Notes: generated by a model from the letters alone, not told the origin. A stretch of DNA of 47,154 nt from Candidatus Buchananbacteria bacterium (GCA_014729025.1 WJKP01000018.1:1-47154); one strand, 5' to 3'. Shown: positions 7,616-16,951, counted from the stretch's first letter. Program-made: numbers and translations.

Positions 7616-9259
7616 TTATTTGGTTAATTTAAAAATAGTGCCGTCCTGATCTTCATAGACTTGAACAAATCCACTATACCTTTGCAAATTACGTTTCAAT
7701 TGCCCACGATCCGCATCAACAATGAAATATTTGGCTTTAAATTTATTTTTAACCTCATTATATAAATTGTCAAATTTTCTGGCGGTTGTAATCTCGGTAA
7801 ACAAATTATATAAATCAGCATCATAATTATACATAAAAGTGGGATCCAGCCCAATAATATAATAATTTTGATGATTATGATAAAAAAGCATGGGAAAATC
7901 ATCCCAATCAGTCTGCATAACAATATCGCCTGGCCGGCTTTTTTGCTTTAAATAATTGGCTATACCTTCAAAACGCTGATATTCAATCCCCCCGCGATAA
8001 CTTTGGCTTGTTAAATAAGCATTGCGAATAATTATACAAGGAAAAATAATCGCAATATAAATTATTAAAAAAATAAGCAAGCTACCCAAAATATAATTTT
8101 CTTTTTTAAATTGTCTTAAAAACTTTTTAAAATTAATTTCAGCTAAAATATAACCACAAGTAAAAGCTGAAAAATAAACTAAATTAGGAGTCAAGTATTC
8201 CACATAACGCCTCGATTTTAAAGTTAAAACAAAAAATAATAAACTGGTCAATAAAAAGAAAATGCTGGGAGGTTTTTGTTTTTTTATAAAAATAAAAAAC
8301 AAAATAACGGAAACAATAAAAATGATAACAACAATACCGCTGTTGGTCATTAATTCCGCAAGACTATAAGGATACCATTCACCACCAACATTAACCAAGC
8401 CTCTATAATTAATCACGCCTATTTCAATTACTTGCTGCCAATAAAATTTTAAATTTTTAGGAAAATAGGGGTTTAAAACCAGGCCTAAAATAATACCTAA
8501 AAAGGGAGCCAAAATTAATTTTAAATTATCTAAACTGAATAAATTTTTAAAAAATAATTTAAAATAATTTTTTATTTTGATTAACTTTAAAAAATTTTTT
8601 AATTCAAACCATAATGGCTGAGCTATAAAAGTATGATAAATGGTTTTAGCCAAAACAAAAATAAAAGCTGCAATGAAAATCAATAAAAAACCGCCATAAG
8701 ACCAAACATATAAAAAAGAAATTAAGGCCAAAAGCCAATACTTTTTTTTAAAAAGACAATAAATTCCTAAAAATAAGAAAATCAAAGATAAGGCGACGGC
8801 TTTAGCCAAAGATATACGGAATAAAAAAGCTGAGGAAAAAAGTAAAATTAAAGTAAAAATTTCAGCATATTTAATCTTATATTTTTTAAAAAATATATAA
8901 GATAATAAAACAAACAAAGTAGCCAAAATAACGGTAAAAAATTTCAAACCTTCAAAATCACCCAAAATTTTAATAAACGGTATGGCAAGAACATGATACA
9001 AAAAATGATGATCAATATAATAATCCTTTAAAACCGTATATTGTAACCAGGGAAAATCCCAAATGGGCCCCTGTTCAGCAATTAATTTTGATATTTTTAA
9101 ATGATAAAAAGAATCCGGATCTAAAAAAGTGGGATTAGCTTGAACCCATAAAAAAACAAAATAAATTATAAAAAAAATAATCAAATACAAAATAAACTGA
9201 TTGTTTTGAATCAGTTTTTTTATCTTTTTAGCCCATTTAAATCTAATTTCCATATTCAA
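7616..9259 (-). CDS. STT3-like GT-C membrane glycosyltransferase
   Basis: 547 residues with a dozen or so hydrophobic helices and a soluble C-terminal domain. Right after the first helix is NPTFLDPDSFYHLKISKLIAEQG. This resembles the first-loop acidic motif of STT3/AglB/PglB oligosaccharyltransferases, and DHHFLYH follows in the next part. The C-terminal domain contains QTDWDDFPMLFY, a plausible counterpart of the WWDYG region, though not a match. A protein O- or N-glycosylation role is suggested but not shown. Other GT-C families are possible. Confidence 0.6.
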   Translation of the reverse strand: MNMEIRFKWAKKIKKLIQNNQFILYLIIFFIIYFVFLWVQANPTFLDPDSFYHLKISKLIAEQGPIWDFPWLQYTVLKDYYIDHHFLYHVLAIPFIKILGDFEGLKFFTVILATLFVLLSYIFFKKYKIKYAEIFTLILLFSSAFLFRISLAKAVALSLIFLFLGIYCLFKKKYWLLALISFLYVWSYGGFLLIFIAAFIFVLAKTIYHTFIAQPLWFELKNFLKLIKIKNYFKLFFKNLFSLDNLKLILAPFLGIILGLVLNPYFPKNLKFYWQQVIEIGVINYRGLVNVGGEWYPYSLAELMTNSGIVVIIFIVSVILFFIFIKKQKPPSIFFLLTSLLFFVLTLKSRRYVEYLTPNLVYFSAFTCGYILAEINFKKFLRQFKKENYILGSLLIFLIIYIAIIFPCIIIRNAYLTSQSYRGGIEYQRFEGIANYLKQKSRPGDIVMQTDWDDFPMLFYHNHQNYYIIGLDPTFMYNYDADLYNLFTEITTARKFDNLYNEVKNKFKAKYFIVDADRGQLKRNLQRYSGFVQVYEDQDGTIFKLTK

Positions 9260-9295
9260 ATTATAGCAAGATTAAAAAAAAATAGGTAGTTATTT

Positions 9296-9958
9296 TTACT
9301 TTTTATATATATAAAGTTTATTACTTAAAGCATTTTTTCTTTTTTCGTTAATAACAATAAAATTTTCCGGCTGCCAATTTTTAAATTTAAAAGTATTAGA
9401 AATAACCAAAGCACCTGGTTTTAATTCCTGTTTTAATTTTTTTTCTAATTTTGCCATCTCATCCGTAATTAAATAACAAAAAACATAATCAGCTTGAGAC
9501 AAATCAGCTTTAAAAAAATTTTTTAATTTAATCTTTACTTTATTTTTACTGAATAAATTATAAATCTGCCCGATTATATAAGGCATTAAAAAATACTCGT
9601 AACCAATGCCTTGAATCTGCTTATGTTTTTTTAATTGTCTTAAAAACCGACCGTCACCACAACCCAAATCATAAACTACTGAATTAGGTTTAAAATTTAT
9701 TTCCTTAATAATTTTTTTTATTAATTTATTGCTGCTGCAAATATAAGGAGCATGACCTTTAAAAATCACTCTATAGACCTCTATAAAAATAAAAATTAAA
9801 ATAATTAAAGTGGTAAAAATTATAAAATAGGAAAAATATAAAGCAATAAAATATAATTGTAAATGATATAAAAGCAATAGAATTGCTCCGCATAATAAAA
9901 TTGTTAATAAAATAACGATCATAAATATAAAAACCCTGCTAATCATTTCACTTAGCAT
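9296..9958 (-). CDS. Membrane-anchored class I SAM methyltransferase (FAM173/ATPSCKMT-like)
   Basis: 220 residues. Two hydrophobic segments at the N-terminus precede a Rossmann methyltransferase domain: motif I VVYDLGCGDGRFLR, then GIGYEYFLMPY, a downstream ADYVFCYL and LEKKLKQELKPGALVIS. This order resembles the FAM173 lysine methyltransferases. There is an in-frame stop 6 bases before the ATG, so the start is 9958 or an internal ATG (residue 5 or 13). The first codons lie inside a strong hairpin (see 9934-9983). It is the first gene of a minus-strand run into the GT-C and GT2 genes. Confidence 0.7.
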   Translation of the reverse strand: MLSEMISRVFIFMIVILLTILLCGAILLLLYHLQLYFIALYFSYFIIFTTLIILIFIFIEVYRVIFKGHAPYICSSNKLIKKIIKEINFKPNSVVYDLGCGDGRFLRQLKKHKQIQGIGYEYFLMPYIIGQIYNLFSKNKVKIKLKNFFKADLSQADYVFCYLITDEMAKLEKKLKQELKPGALVISNTFKFKNWQPENFIVINEKRKNALSNKLYIYKK

Positions 9959-9983
9959 GAGTTAGTGAAACAATTAAGCAGGG
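9925..9983 (-). promoter_or_regulatory. Terminator-like hairpin over the methyltransferase start (possible attenuator)
   Basis: On the minus strand the arms CCCTGCTTAATTGTTTCACT (9983-9964) and AGTGAAATGATTAGCAGGG pair over about 18 positions with minor mismatches, and TTTTTAT follows the second arm. The annotated ATG is in the loop. This is the layout of an intrinsic terminator or attenuator placed at the gene head. Confidence 0.5.
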
Positions 9984-10053
9984 ATATTTATCATAAGTAA
10001 TTATTATTATTGTATTATTCTTATATTTTTACCTCCTTTATTCCTTAAAACTC

Positions 10054-10081
10054 AGTATACCAGCTTTACTGAGACTAGCAA
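10054..10081 (-). promoter_or_regulatory. Minus-strand promoter of the methyltransferase/glycosyltransferase operon, with an orphan SD
   Basis: TTGCTA (10076-10081), 16-base spacer, TATACT (10054-10059). An inverted repeat (CTCAGTA / TACTGAG, 10051-10073) overlaps it and might be an operator. Shortly downstream the transcript carries TAAAGGAGGT (10040-10031) with no ATG, GTG or TTG at a usable distance. Confidence 0.5.
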
Positions 10082-10100
10082 ACTTAAATTGTGGATATCC

Positions 10101-10129
10101 TTGAAAATTTCCTTAAAATCTTATACAAT
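10101..10129 (+). promoter_or_regulatory. Promoter of yebC
   Basis: TTGAAA (10101-10106), 17-base spacer, TACAAT (10124-10129). A leader hairpin follows (TGCCCT 10161-10166 / AGGGCA 10179-10184, extended by AT-rich outer pairs) just before the yebC start. Confidence 0.6.
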
Positions 10130-10209
10130 CAAAATATTCCTATTAATAACAAATAATGCCTGCCCTGAGCAAAAGCCAAGGGCATAATTATTAATTTATC
10201 AATATTGTT

Positions 10210-10938
10210 ATGTCAGGACACTCTAAATGGGCCACAATTAAACGCACTAAAGGAGCTGCTGACGCTAAACGGGCTTCTTTATTTACAAAATTAGCCCGGT
10301 CTATTACTGTAGCTGCTAAAGAAAAAGGCGGAGACCCTGAAACTAATTTCTCGCTACGCTTAGCCATAGAAAAAGCCAAATCTGCCAATATGCCCAAAGA
10401 TAATATTGAACGGGCAATTAAAAGAGGCACGGGTGAAATACAAGGCGAAGAAATTGAAGAAATCTTTTATGAAGGCTTTGGTCCGGGCGGCACAGCTTTA
10501 ATTATAAAAGCTTTAACTGATAATCGTAACCGCACCTCTCAATCAATGAAACATCTTTTATCAAAATACGGCGGTTCTTTGGGTGGACCGAATTCAGTCA
10601 TGTGGCAATTTGAGCAAAAAGGCGTAATCAGGCTAGGTTCAGATAAATTAGCTGATAAAAACCCCGAGGAGCTGGAATTAACCATAATTGATTTAGGTGC
10701 TCAAGATATAAAAAAAGAATCAGATTATTGGGTTATTTATACCAAAGTGGAAGATTTACAAAAAGTTAACAAAGGCATTGAAGATTTGGGGCTTGAAGTT
10801 GAATATGCTGACCTTGAATATATCGCTAAAGAAAAAATAAAAGTTAGTCCTGAAATAAAAGAAAAAAATCAAAAATTATTTGGGGCCCTGGATGAAGATG
10901 AAGATGTTGATGATTATTATACAAATTTACAGGAATAA
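10210..10938 (+). CDS. yebC: YebC/PmpR-family regulator
   Basis: 242 residues, the usual length. The N-terminus MSGHSKWATIKRTKGAADAK is the family signature, followed by FTKLARSITVAAKEKGGDP, NMPKDNIERAIKRGTGE and the GPGGTALIIKALTDNRNRT stretch. YebC-type proteins act as DNA-binding regulators in some species; others have been linked to translation of difficult (Pro-rich) sequences. Which applies here is not shown by sequence. yebC next to ruvC is a common arrangement. The start at 10210 is fixed by the signature. Confidence 0.97.
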   Translation: MSGHSKWATIKRTKGAADAKRASLFTKLARSITVAAKEKGGDPETNFSLRLAIEKAKSANMPKDNIERAIKRGTGEIQGEEIEEIFYEGFGPGGTALIIKALTDNRNRTSQSMKHLLSKYGGSLGGPNSVMWQFEQKGVIRLGSDKLADKNPEELELTIIDLGAQDIKKESDYWVIYTKVEDLQKVNKGIEDLGLEVEYADLEYIAKEKIKVSPEIKEKNQKLFGALDEDEDVDDYYTNLQE

Positions 10939-10965
10939 AAAAGGCGGTCAAAGGATCGCTCTTTT
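10937..10965 (+). terminator. Imperfect terminator after yebC
   Basis: AAAAAGGCGGTC / GATCGCTCTTTT arms with one bulge and a loop of AAAG, ending in TTTT. Confidence 0.55.
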
Positions 10966-11060
10966 ATATTGAATAAATCTTCCACCCAAACTTTCTAAAA
11001 AAAAATACAATTAAGGGGGTAATCTTTTCTTGGTTTGTTTTTTTTGCTAAACTTAAACTA

Positions 11061-11576
11061 ATGAAACCAAAAAAACAACAAATCATCCTGGGCATTGATC
11101 CTGGCTTGGCTATAACAGGCTATGCATTTGTAAAAGAAAGCAATCCCCAATTAACCGTTATTGACTACGGCACAATTTTAACTTCAGCCAAATTAGATTT
11201 TTCTATTAGATTAGCCCAAATTCATCAAGACTTAACTTTTTTAATAAAAAAATTCAAACCAAATGTTATTATTGTTGAAAATCTATATTTTGCTAAAAAT
11301 GTCAAAACAGCTTTACAAGTCGGCCAAGCCAGAGGCGTTATTCTTTTAACTGCTATTTTACATAAACTGCCCCTTTATGAATTCACCCCTTTACAAATTA
11401 AACAAGCTATTTGCGGTTATGGCCAGGCTGATAAATGTCAAGTACAAAAAATGGTTAAAAATATTTTAAAATTAAAAGAAATACCAAAACCTGATGATGC
11501 CGCTGATGCTTTGGCTATTGCCATTACCTATACACAAGCTCAAAATTTCTTAAAAAAAACCAGCCAGAAGACTTGA
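11061..11576 (+). CDS. ruvC: Holliday junction resolvase RuvC
   Basis: 171 residues, normal length. The RNase H-like fold is visible: GIDPGLAITGYA near the N-terminus (first catalytic Asp at residue 13), VENLYFAKNVKTALQVGQARGV (second acidic residue) and a final DDAADALAIAI with the last catalytic acids. It cleaves four-way junctions during recombination, normally with RuvAB. The ruvA and ruvB genes are not adjacent here; the next gene is a penicillin-binding protein. Confidence 0.95.
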   Translation: MKPKKQQIILGIDPGLAITGYAFVKESNPQLTVIDYGTILTSAKLDFSIRLAQIHQDLTFLIKKFKPNVIIVENLYFAKNVKTALQVGQARGVILLTAILHKLPLYEFTPLQIKQAICGYGQADKCQVQKMVKNILKLKEIPKPDDAADALAIAITYTQAQNFLKKTSQKT

Positions 11577-11601
11577 TTTTTTCTTTAAATTACGCTATAA
11601 T
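11574..11601 (+). promoter_or_regulatory. Promoter for the class A penicillin-binding protein
   Basis: TTGATT (11574-11579), 16-base spacer, TATAAT (11596-11601). The -35 overlaps the ruvC stop codon, so the gene can be expressed apart from ruvC. Confidence 0.6.
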
Positions 11602-11621
11602 AAGGCTACTATACTAAAAAT

Positions 11622-14513
11622 ATGCCCATTTCACAGCTTAATAAAAGAACAAAAAAATATAATAAACGCAAAAACATCTCACAAAAAAGACTAGCCCAAA
11701 AAGCTGCTAGCCAGCGATATCAGCGCAAGAAAAAAAACAAAGCCCTAGCTAAACGTTTAATTGCCTGGCTGGTGGTTCTGGCTGTTATTGGCAGTTTAAT
11801 GGGCGGTATTTTTTTAATTGGCGCTTTTGCTTGGTATTCCAAAGACTTACCTGACCCCAATAAAGTAATTGACCGTATTGTAGCTGAATCAACTAAAATT
11901 TATGATCGAACAGGTGAGAACTTACTTTGGGAAATTCATGGTGATGAGAAAAGAACCGTTGTGGAATTAGACCAAATCTCTGATCATATTAAATGGGCAA
12001 CGATTTCAGCTGAAGATAAGCATTTTTATGAACATCATGGTATTAATATTTTTTCAGTTATTCAAGGCGTTATTTTGGATCCGCTAAGAGGTAAAAGAGC
12101 CAGAGGAGGCTCAACTTTAACTCAGCAATTAGTTAAAAACGCTATTTTAACCAATGAACGTAAAGTTTCCAGAAAAATTAAAGAATGGATTTTATCTTAT
12201 CAAATTGAAAAAAAATTTAGTAAAGACCAGATTTTAAAAATGTATTTTAATGAAATTCCTTATGGTTCAGTCAATTATGGTGTAGAATCAGCAGCTAATT
12301 ATTTTTTTGGCAAATCTGCTAAAGACATTGATTTGGCTGAAGCTGCTGTTTTAGCTGCTTTACCCAAAGCACCGACCAGACTTTCACCTTATGGCTCTCA
12401 TACAGATGAACTGTTTGCCCGGCAAAAATGGATTTTAAATGAAATGGTTGATGAGGGTTATATTACCCAAGAAGAAGCTGAAGCAGCAAAAAATCAACAA
12501 TTAGATTTTAAAAAAGAAAACATCAGCGGCATCAAAGCGCCTCATTTTGTTTTTTATATCCGGGAGGTTTTGGCTGAAAAATTAGGCGAAAAAGTTTTGG
12601 AACAAGGTGGACTAAAAGTTATTACTACTTTGGATATGGAAAAACAGAAAATAGCCGAAGAAGCCGTCCATGGAGCCAAAGAAAGGATCAAACAATATGG
12701 AGCAACCAATGCTTCTTTTGTTTCAGTTGACGCAAAAACCGGTGAAATTCTGGCCATGGTCGGATCAATGGATTTTAACGACGAAGAAATTGATGGACAA
12801 GTCAATGTATCTATTATGCCACGCCAACCGGGCTCTTCAATTAAACCAGTGGCATATTCAGCGGCTTTTGCCAAAGGTTTTACAACTGAAACAGTTTTAT
12901 ATGACGTTGAAACAACTTTTCCCGCTACACCTAAAAATTATACTCCAAAAAATTATGACCTTGGTGAAAGAGGCCCGATTACTATTCGCCGAGCCCTAGG
13001 AGGTTCTTTAAATATTCCAGCGGTTAAAGCACTTTATTTAGCTGGAATTGAAAATGTTAAAAACTTAATGAAAGATATGGGGTACAGCACCATTACTGAT
13101 AAAAGTCAATGCGGTTTATCTTTGGTATTGGGTGGTTGCGAAGTAAAATTACTCGACCATGTCGGGGCTTTTACTACTTTTGCACGTGACGGTGAACGAG
13201 CTGAAATCGCCTCTATTTTAAAAGTTGAAGATAAAGACGGTAAAATCGTAGAAGAACTTAAACCAACAAAACATAAAATTTTAGATACCAATACGGCTCG
13301 GCAGATTAATAGTATTTTATCAGATGATAATGCTAGAGCCTGGGCTTTTGGGGCCGGTTCAAATTTGACTTTGCCAGATCGCCCAGTTTGCGCTAAAACA
13401 GGCACAACCAATAATAATAATGATGCCTGGACTATTGGCTATACGCCTTCTTTTGTGACAGGTGTCTGGGTTGGTAATAGCGATGGTACAGATATGAAAG
13501 GTTCGGCAACAGGCTCTAGTCTAGCTTCACCGATCTGGAATCAATATATGAGAAAAATTTTAGAAGGAACTCCTGTTGAATATTTCAAATCACCAGCCGA
13601 AATCAACGAAGACTTGCATCCGGTTTTAAAAGGGGAAATGACAGGTGAAATAGAAGTTGAAATAGACAAAGCCTCTGGTAAATTAGCAACACCGTTAACG
13701 CCCGAATCTTTTATAGAAAAAAAGACTTTTAGGCAAGATCATTGTATTTTGCATTATATTAACAAAGACGATCCAACTGGCCCGTCTCCTGAAAATCCTG
13801 CTAGCGACCCAATGTATCAGCCGTGGGAAGAAGCAATTGAAGAATGGCTAAAAAAACAAGAAGAAGAATTAGATGAAGAATTTATTAGAGAAGAACCGCC
13901 AACAGAATATGATGATTTACATGTCCCTGAAAATACACCGACTATTACTTTGCTTTCTCCTAAAAATAATGAAACCATAGAAAATTATCCTGTTAATTTT
14001 GAAGTTGTCGCTAGTGCTCCACGAGGAATTAGCCGGGTAGTTTTTGCTATAGATGAAGAATTTATTGGTAGTGTCAGAAATAAACCTTACTCTTTAGAAA
14101 TTAACTCACTAGACATTGCCAATGGTTATCATAAATTAAGAGCCATGGCTTATGACGATATTGATAATGGTAATTTTATTGAAATTGAAATTAATTTAAA
14201 ACTACCGCAAACTGCATCGCAGATTACCTGGTTAACCCCCAGACAAAAGGCTTCTTTTTATTCTTCCAATTTTCCTTTAAGTATTAATTTTACTTTATCT
14301 AAAATTAATAATCTCAATAAAGCGACTTTTTACTATACAAATAATAATTTATCCCAACAATTTGCTGAAATTCGACAATTCCCACAAAAAGAATTAAGTA
14401 TTAACTGGCAAAATTCAGCTGGATCAGGTAATTATCAAATATATGCGGAACTGGAACAAGCTGATGGAACTATAACAAAAACCATTCCGCTTGAACTGAC
14501 AATTTTACAATAA
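11622..14513 (+). CDS. Class A penicillin-binding protein (PBP1A-type) with C-terminal extension
   Basis: 963 residues. A Lys/Arg-rich cytoplasmic tail (residues 1-45) and one membrane helix (46-72) come first. The GT51 glycosyltransferase domain follows, with EDKHFYEHHG (catalytic Glu-131) and RGGSTLTQQLVKN. The transpeptidase domain has SSIK (Ser-405 nucleophile, Lys-408), SLN (462-464) and KTG (592-594). It therefore polymerises and crosslinks peptidoglycan outside the membrane. After about residue 740 there is an acidic linker, then about 200 residues of Ig-like beta-rich sequence (ITLLSPKNNETIENYPVNFE...), longer than a minimal PBP1A. It has its own promoter and a strong terminator. Confidence 0.95.
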   Translation: MPISQLNKRTKKYNKRKNISQKRLAQKAASQRYQRKKKNKALAKRLIAWLVVLAVIGSLMGGIFLIGAFAWYSKDLPDPNKVIDRIVAESTKIYDRTGENLLWEIHGDEKRTVVELDQISDHIKWATISAEDKHFYEHHGINIFSVIQGVILDPLRGKRARGGSTLTQQLVKNAILTNERKVSRKIKEWILSYQIEKKFSKDQILKMYFNEIPYGSVNYGVESAANYFFGKSAKDIDLAEAAVLAALPKAPTRLSPYGSHTDELFARQKWILNEMVDEGYITQEEAEAAKNQQLDFKKENISGIKAPHFVFYIREVLAEKLGEKVLEQGGLKVITTLDMEKQKIAEEAVHGAKERIKQYGATNASFVSVDAKTGEILAMVGSMDFNDEEIDGQVNVSIMPRQPGSSIKPVAYSAAFAKGFTTETVLYDVETTFPATPKNYTPKNYDLGERGPITIRRALGGSLNIPAVKALYLAGIENVKNLMKDMGYSTITDKSQCGLSLVLGGCEVKLLDHVGAFTTFARDGERAEIASILKVEDKDGKIVEELKPTKHKILDTNTARQINSILSDDNARAWAFGAGSNLTLPDRPVCAKTGTTNNNNDAWTIGYTPSFVTGVWVGNSDGTDMKGSATGSSLASPIWNQYMRKILEGTPVEYFKSPAEINEDLHPVLKGEMTGEIEVEIDKASGKLATPLTPESFIEKKTFRQDHCILHYINKDDPTGPSPENPASDPMYQPWEEAIEEWLKKQEEELDEEFIREEPPTEYDDLHVPENTPTITLLSPKNNETIENYPVNFEVVASAPRGISRVVFAIDEEFIGSVRNKPYSLEINSLDIANGYHKLRAMAYDDIDNGNFIEIEINLKLPQTASQITWLTPRQKASFYSSNFPLSINFTLSKINNLNKATFYYTNNNLSQQFAEIRQFPQKELSINWQNSAGSGNYQIYAELEQADGTITKTIPLELTILQ

Positions 14514-14523
14514 AGCAATAAAT

Positions 14524-14556
14524 AAAAAAGAATCGCTATATAGCGATTCTTTTTTT
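14524..14556. terminator. Bidirectional terminator between the PBP and GT4 genes
   Basis: Near-perfect palindrome with GAATCGCTA / TAGCGATTC arms, flanked by six As on the left and seven Ts on the right. It serves both convergent genes. Confidence 0.9.
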
Positions 14557-14573
14557 GTTTTTATAATTATTGT

Positions 14574-15731
14574 CTATTTTATTAATTGATTATAATAAGT
14601 AATTAACTGTCGGGTTATTTTATCAATACTGAATTCTTGAGCAATTTTTAAGGCATTGGCTATCATTTTATGATAAAGCTTTTTATCATCTAAAATTTTT
14701 AATACTTTTGTAGCAAATTCTTTTTTGTTTTCCCTAACCAAAAAACCATTAAAGCCTTGTCTCACCATATTTATAAAAGCCAAATCTTTGACCGCCACAA
14801 CTGGCAAGCCGCAGGCTAAGGCTTCTAAAATAACCATGCCTTGAGTATCGGTCTTAGAAGCAAAAACAAATAAATCACTAGCCTGATAAGCTTTAATAAC
14901 TTGATCTTTTCTAAAATAACCTGTAAAAATAATTGCTTTTTGTAAATTTAATTTTTTAGTTAAAGTTTTTAAATTTTCTATATATGGACCGTCGCCAACA
15001 ATTATTAATTTTATATTATTATTAACTTTTTTTAAATCAGCCATTGCTTTAATTAAAAAATCTATATTTTTTTCTTTAGCTACTCGTCCAACATAAATCA
15101 AAACTTTGTCTTTTTCATGTAATCCATATTTTTTTCTAAAATTATTATTAATAATTGGCTTACATTCTTCTAAATCCAAACCGGTCGGTAGAACTTTAAT
15201 TGTATTTTCCGCGCCATACGATCTTAAAAGTTTTTTTATTTTTTCTGAAGGTGCAATGGTTAAATCACAACGATTAGAAAAAACCGCACTTAATTTCTTA
15301 ACCATTTGCGGAGTTAACACTTTGCCTTTCATTATATAAGTTTTAACATATTCCGGATAAAGTGTATGATAAGTATGTATAAAAGGAACTTTTTTTATTA
15401 CTGAGTAATAATAGCCTAATTGGCCCAAACTAAAAGGTGTGTGAGCATGGACAATATCTAAATCGTTTTGCCATAAGTATTCTATAGTTTTTCTGGAAAA
15501 AGGTAACGAAATATAATATTCGGGCTGGAAAAAAAACTTAACTGACCTAAACCGAATAATTTTTTTACTAGACTTTTTGTTTTTAATTTTAGGACAATAA
15601 ACATACACCTGATGCCCTTGTTTTTCTAATTCTAAACGAAAAGCTTCTACCGAAGAAACGACCCCATTAATCTGAGGCTTATAAGTATCCGTAAAAAAAC
15701 CTATTTTTAATTTTTTATTGATTTTAGCCAT
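14574..15731 (-). CDS. Family 4 glycosyltransferase (glycolipid-synthesis type)
   Basis: 385 residues, two Rossmann domains. The N-terminal domain starts GFFTDTYKPQINGVVSSVEA, typical of GT4 enzymes acting on diacylglycerol or phosphatidylinositol. The C-terminal domain has YVGRVAKEKNIDFLIKAM, IIVGDGPY and the E-x7-E region TDTQGMVILEALACGLPVVA. The likely role is transfer of a sugar from a nucleotide donor to a membrane lipid (for example monoglucosyl-diacylglycerol synthesis), at the inner membrane face. Acceptor identity is not determinable here. It is a single gene between two hairpin terminators. Confidence 0.85.
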   Translation of the reverse strand: MAKINKKLKIGFFTDTYKPQINGVVSSVEAFRLELEKQGHQVYVYCPKIKNKKSSKKIIRFRSVKFFFQPEYYISLPFSRKTIEYLWQNDLDIVHAHTPFSLGQLGYYYSVIKKVPFIHTYHTLYPEYVKTYIMKGKVLTPQMVKKLSAVFSNRCDLTIAPSEKIKKLLRSYGAENTIKVLPTGLDLEECKPIINNNFRKKYGLHEKDKVLIYVGRVAKEKNIDFLIKAMADLKKVNNNIKLIIVGDGPYIENLKTLTKKLNLQKAIIFTGYFRKDQVIKAYQASDLFVFASKTDTQGMVILEALACGLPVVAVKDLAFINMVRQGFNGFLVRENKKEFATKVLKILDDKKLYHKMIANALKIAQEFSIDKITRQLITYYNQLIK

Positions 15732-15744
15732 AAATTAATTATAC

Positions 15745-15780
15745 AAAAAAAAGACTAACTTGAATAGTTAGTCTTTTTTA
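15745..15780. terminator. Bidirectional terminator
   Basis: AAAAAGACTAACT / AGTTAGTCTTTTT arms around a 5-base loop, with A- and T-runs outside. It mainly serves the minus-strand M20 peptidase gene that ends at 15789. Confidence 0.85.
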
Positions 15781-15788
15781 AATTACAA

Positions 15789-16877
15789 TTAATAACAAAA
15801 TTCTTTTATAAAATTATCATATAAAAACTCTGCCTTTTTTAATTGATCTTTGCTAATATACTCATTGGGCTGATGCGCCAAACCATTCCCTGGACCTAAA
15901 ATCACACAATCATAACCATATTTTTTATAATAAGTTCCTTCAGTCGCACCGTTAATTCCCACTACTTTTTTATTTGTTAACTTTTCCATACTATTAATCA
16001 GCTTTTTATTTTTAATCAGCATGGGCTCTATTTGATTTATTAATTTTATTTTAAATTTACAATTCATTTTTTTTAAAATTGCTAAAATATCCTGATAAAT
16101 CAAAACTCCCTGATTATAATTAACTGTCCTGTATTCAAATTCCAAGCAACAATAAGAAGGTATACGATTAATTAAATCTCCCCCTAAAACTTTGGCTACA
16201 TTAACAGTCGCAAAAGGCGCTTCAAATAAACTATTAAGCTTATTTTTTTGTTTTTTAAAATATTTTTCTAACTTATCAATAAAATCTTGTGCGATTAAAA
16301 TAGCATTAACGCCTTTATTAATTTCGGCGCCATGAGCTGCTTTGCCTTCAAATTCTATTTTAATAGCATAGGCTCCTTTTGAAGCAACAACCGGACCTAA
16401 CCCGGTATCTTCTGCTAAAATAATGTATTTGGTTTTTAATTTTATTTTTTTCAAAAAGCTCTGAATCCCTTCTATGGCCTCTTCTTCGCCAAAGGTAAAA
16501 ACTAAATTAAGTCCTTTTTTTAAATTTTTCAAATCTTGTTTTAAAACAGCTTGCAAAAAAGTTGCGATACCCCCTTTCATATCACTGGTGCCCAAGCCGT
16601 ATAATTTATTGCCTTTTTGTGTTAATTTAAACGGATCATAATTCCAGTCTTTGGTTGCAGGAACTGTGTCGGTATGGCCAGAAAAAGTTAAAACCGGTTT
16701 TTTTTGATTAAATTTTGCCAATAAGTTTAAATTTTTAGTTTTTTTATCTTTAACCATTTGTATTTTAAAACCAACTGGTTTTAACAAATCAGCAAGATAT
16801 TTCATAATGATTTTATTCTCTTGATCTTTAACTGTATTAAATTTGATTAATTTAGCTAAAATCTGTTGACTCTTCAT
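15789..16877 (-). CDS. M20-family metallopeptidase/deacylase (ArgE/DapE-like)
   Basis: 362 residues. Metal ligands and catalytic residues of M20 are visible: SGHTDTVPA (His-68, Asp-70), GLGTSDMKGG (Asp-99), TFGEEEAIEG (Glu-131/132), AEDT, and near the C-terminus GATEGTYYKKYG and GPGNGLAHQPNE. Substrate cannot be assigned: acetylornithine deacetylase, succinyl-diaminopimelate desuccinylase and small peptidases share these motifs. The dimerisation domain sits in the middle (KGAYAIKIEFEGKAAHGAEINKG). No pathway genes are adjacent. Upstream on the same strand are two tiny ORFs and a 38-base palindrome. Confidence 0.85.
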   Translation of the reverse strand: MKSQQILAKLIKFNTVKDQENKIIMKYLADLLKPVGFKIQMVKDKKTKNLNLLAKFNQKKPVLTFSGHTDTVPATKDWNYDPFKLTQKGNKLYGLGTSDMKGGIATFLQAVLKQDLKNLKKGLNLVFTFGEEEAIEGIQSFLKKIKLKTKYIILAEDTGLGPVVASKGAYAIKIEFEGKAAHGAEINKGVNAILIAQDFIDKLEKYFKKQKNKLNSLFEAPFATVNVAKVLGGDLINRIPSYCCLEFEYRTVNYNQGVLIYQDILAILKKMNCKFKIKLINQIEPMLIKNKKLINSMEKLTNKKVVGINGATEGTYYKKYGYDCVILGPGNGLAHQPNEYISKDQLKKAEFLYDNFIKEFCY

Positions 16878-16905
16878 ATATTTAAATTAATTTGTGTTTG
16901 ATTAA

Positions 16906-16943
16906 GGGCAGACTAAAATTAAAATTTTAATTTTAGTCTGCCC
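16906..16943. repeat. 38-base perfect palindrome
   Basis: Arms GGGCAGACTAAAATTAAAA (16906-16924) and its exact reverse complement (16925-16943) with no loop. It lies between the 25-residue ORF and the M20 gene. No T-run follows in either direction, so a transcript end, a processing site or a protein-binding site are all possible. Confidence 0.8.
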
Positions 16944-16951
16944 ATCTTGAT

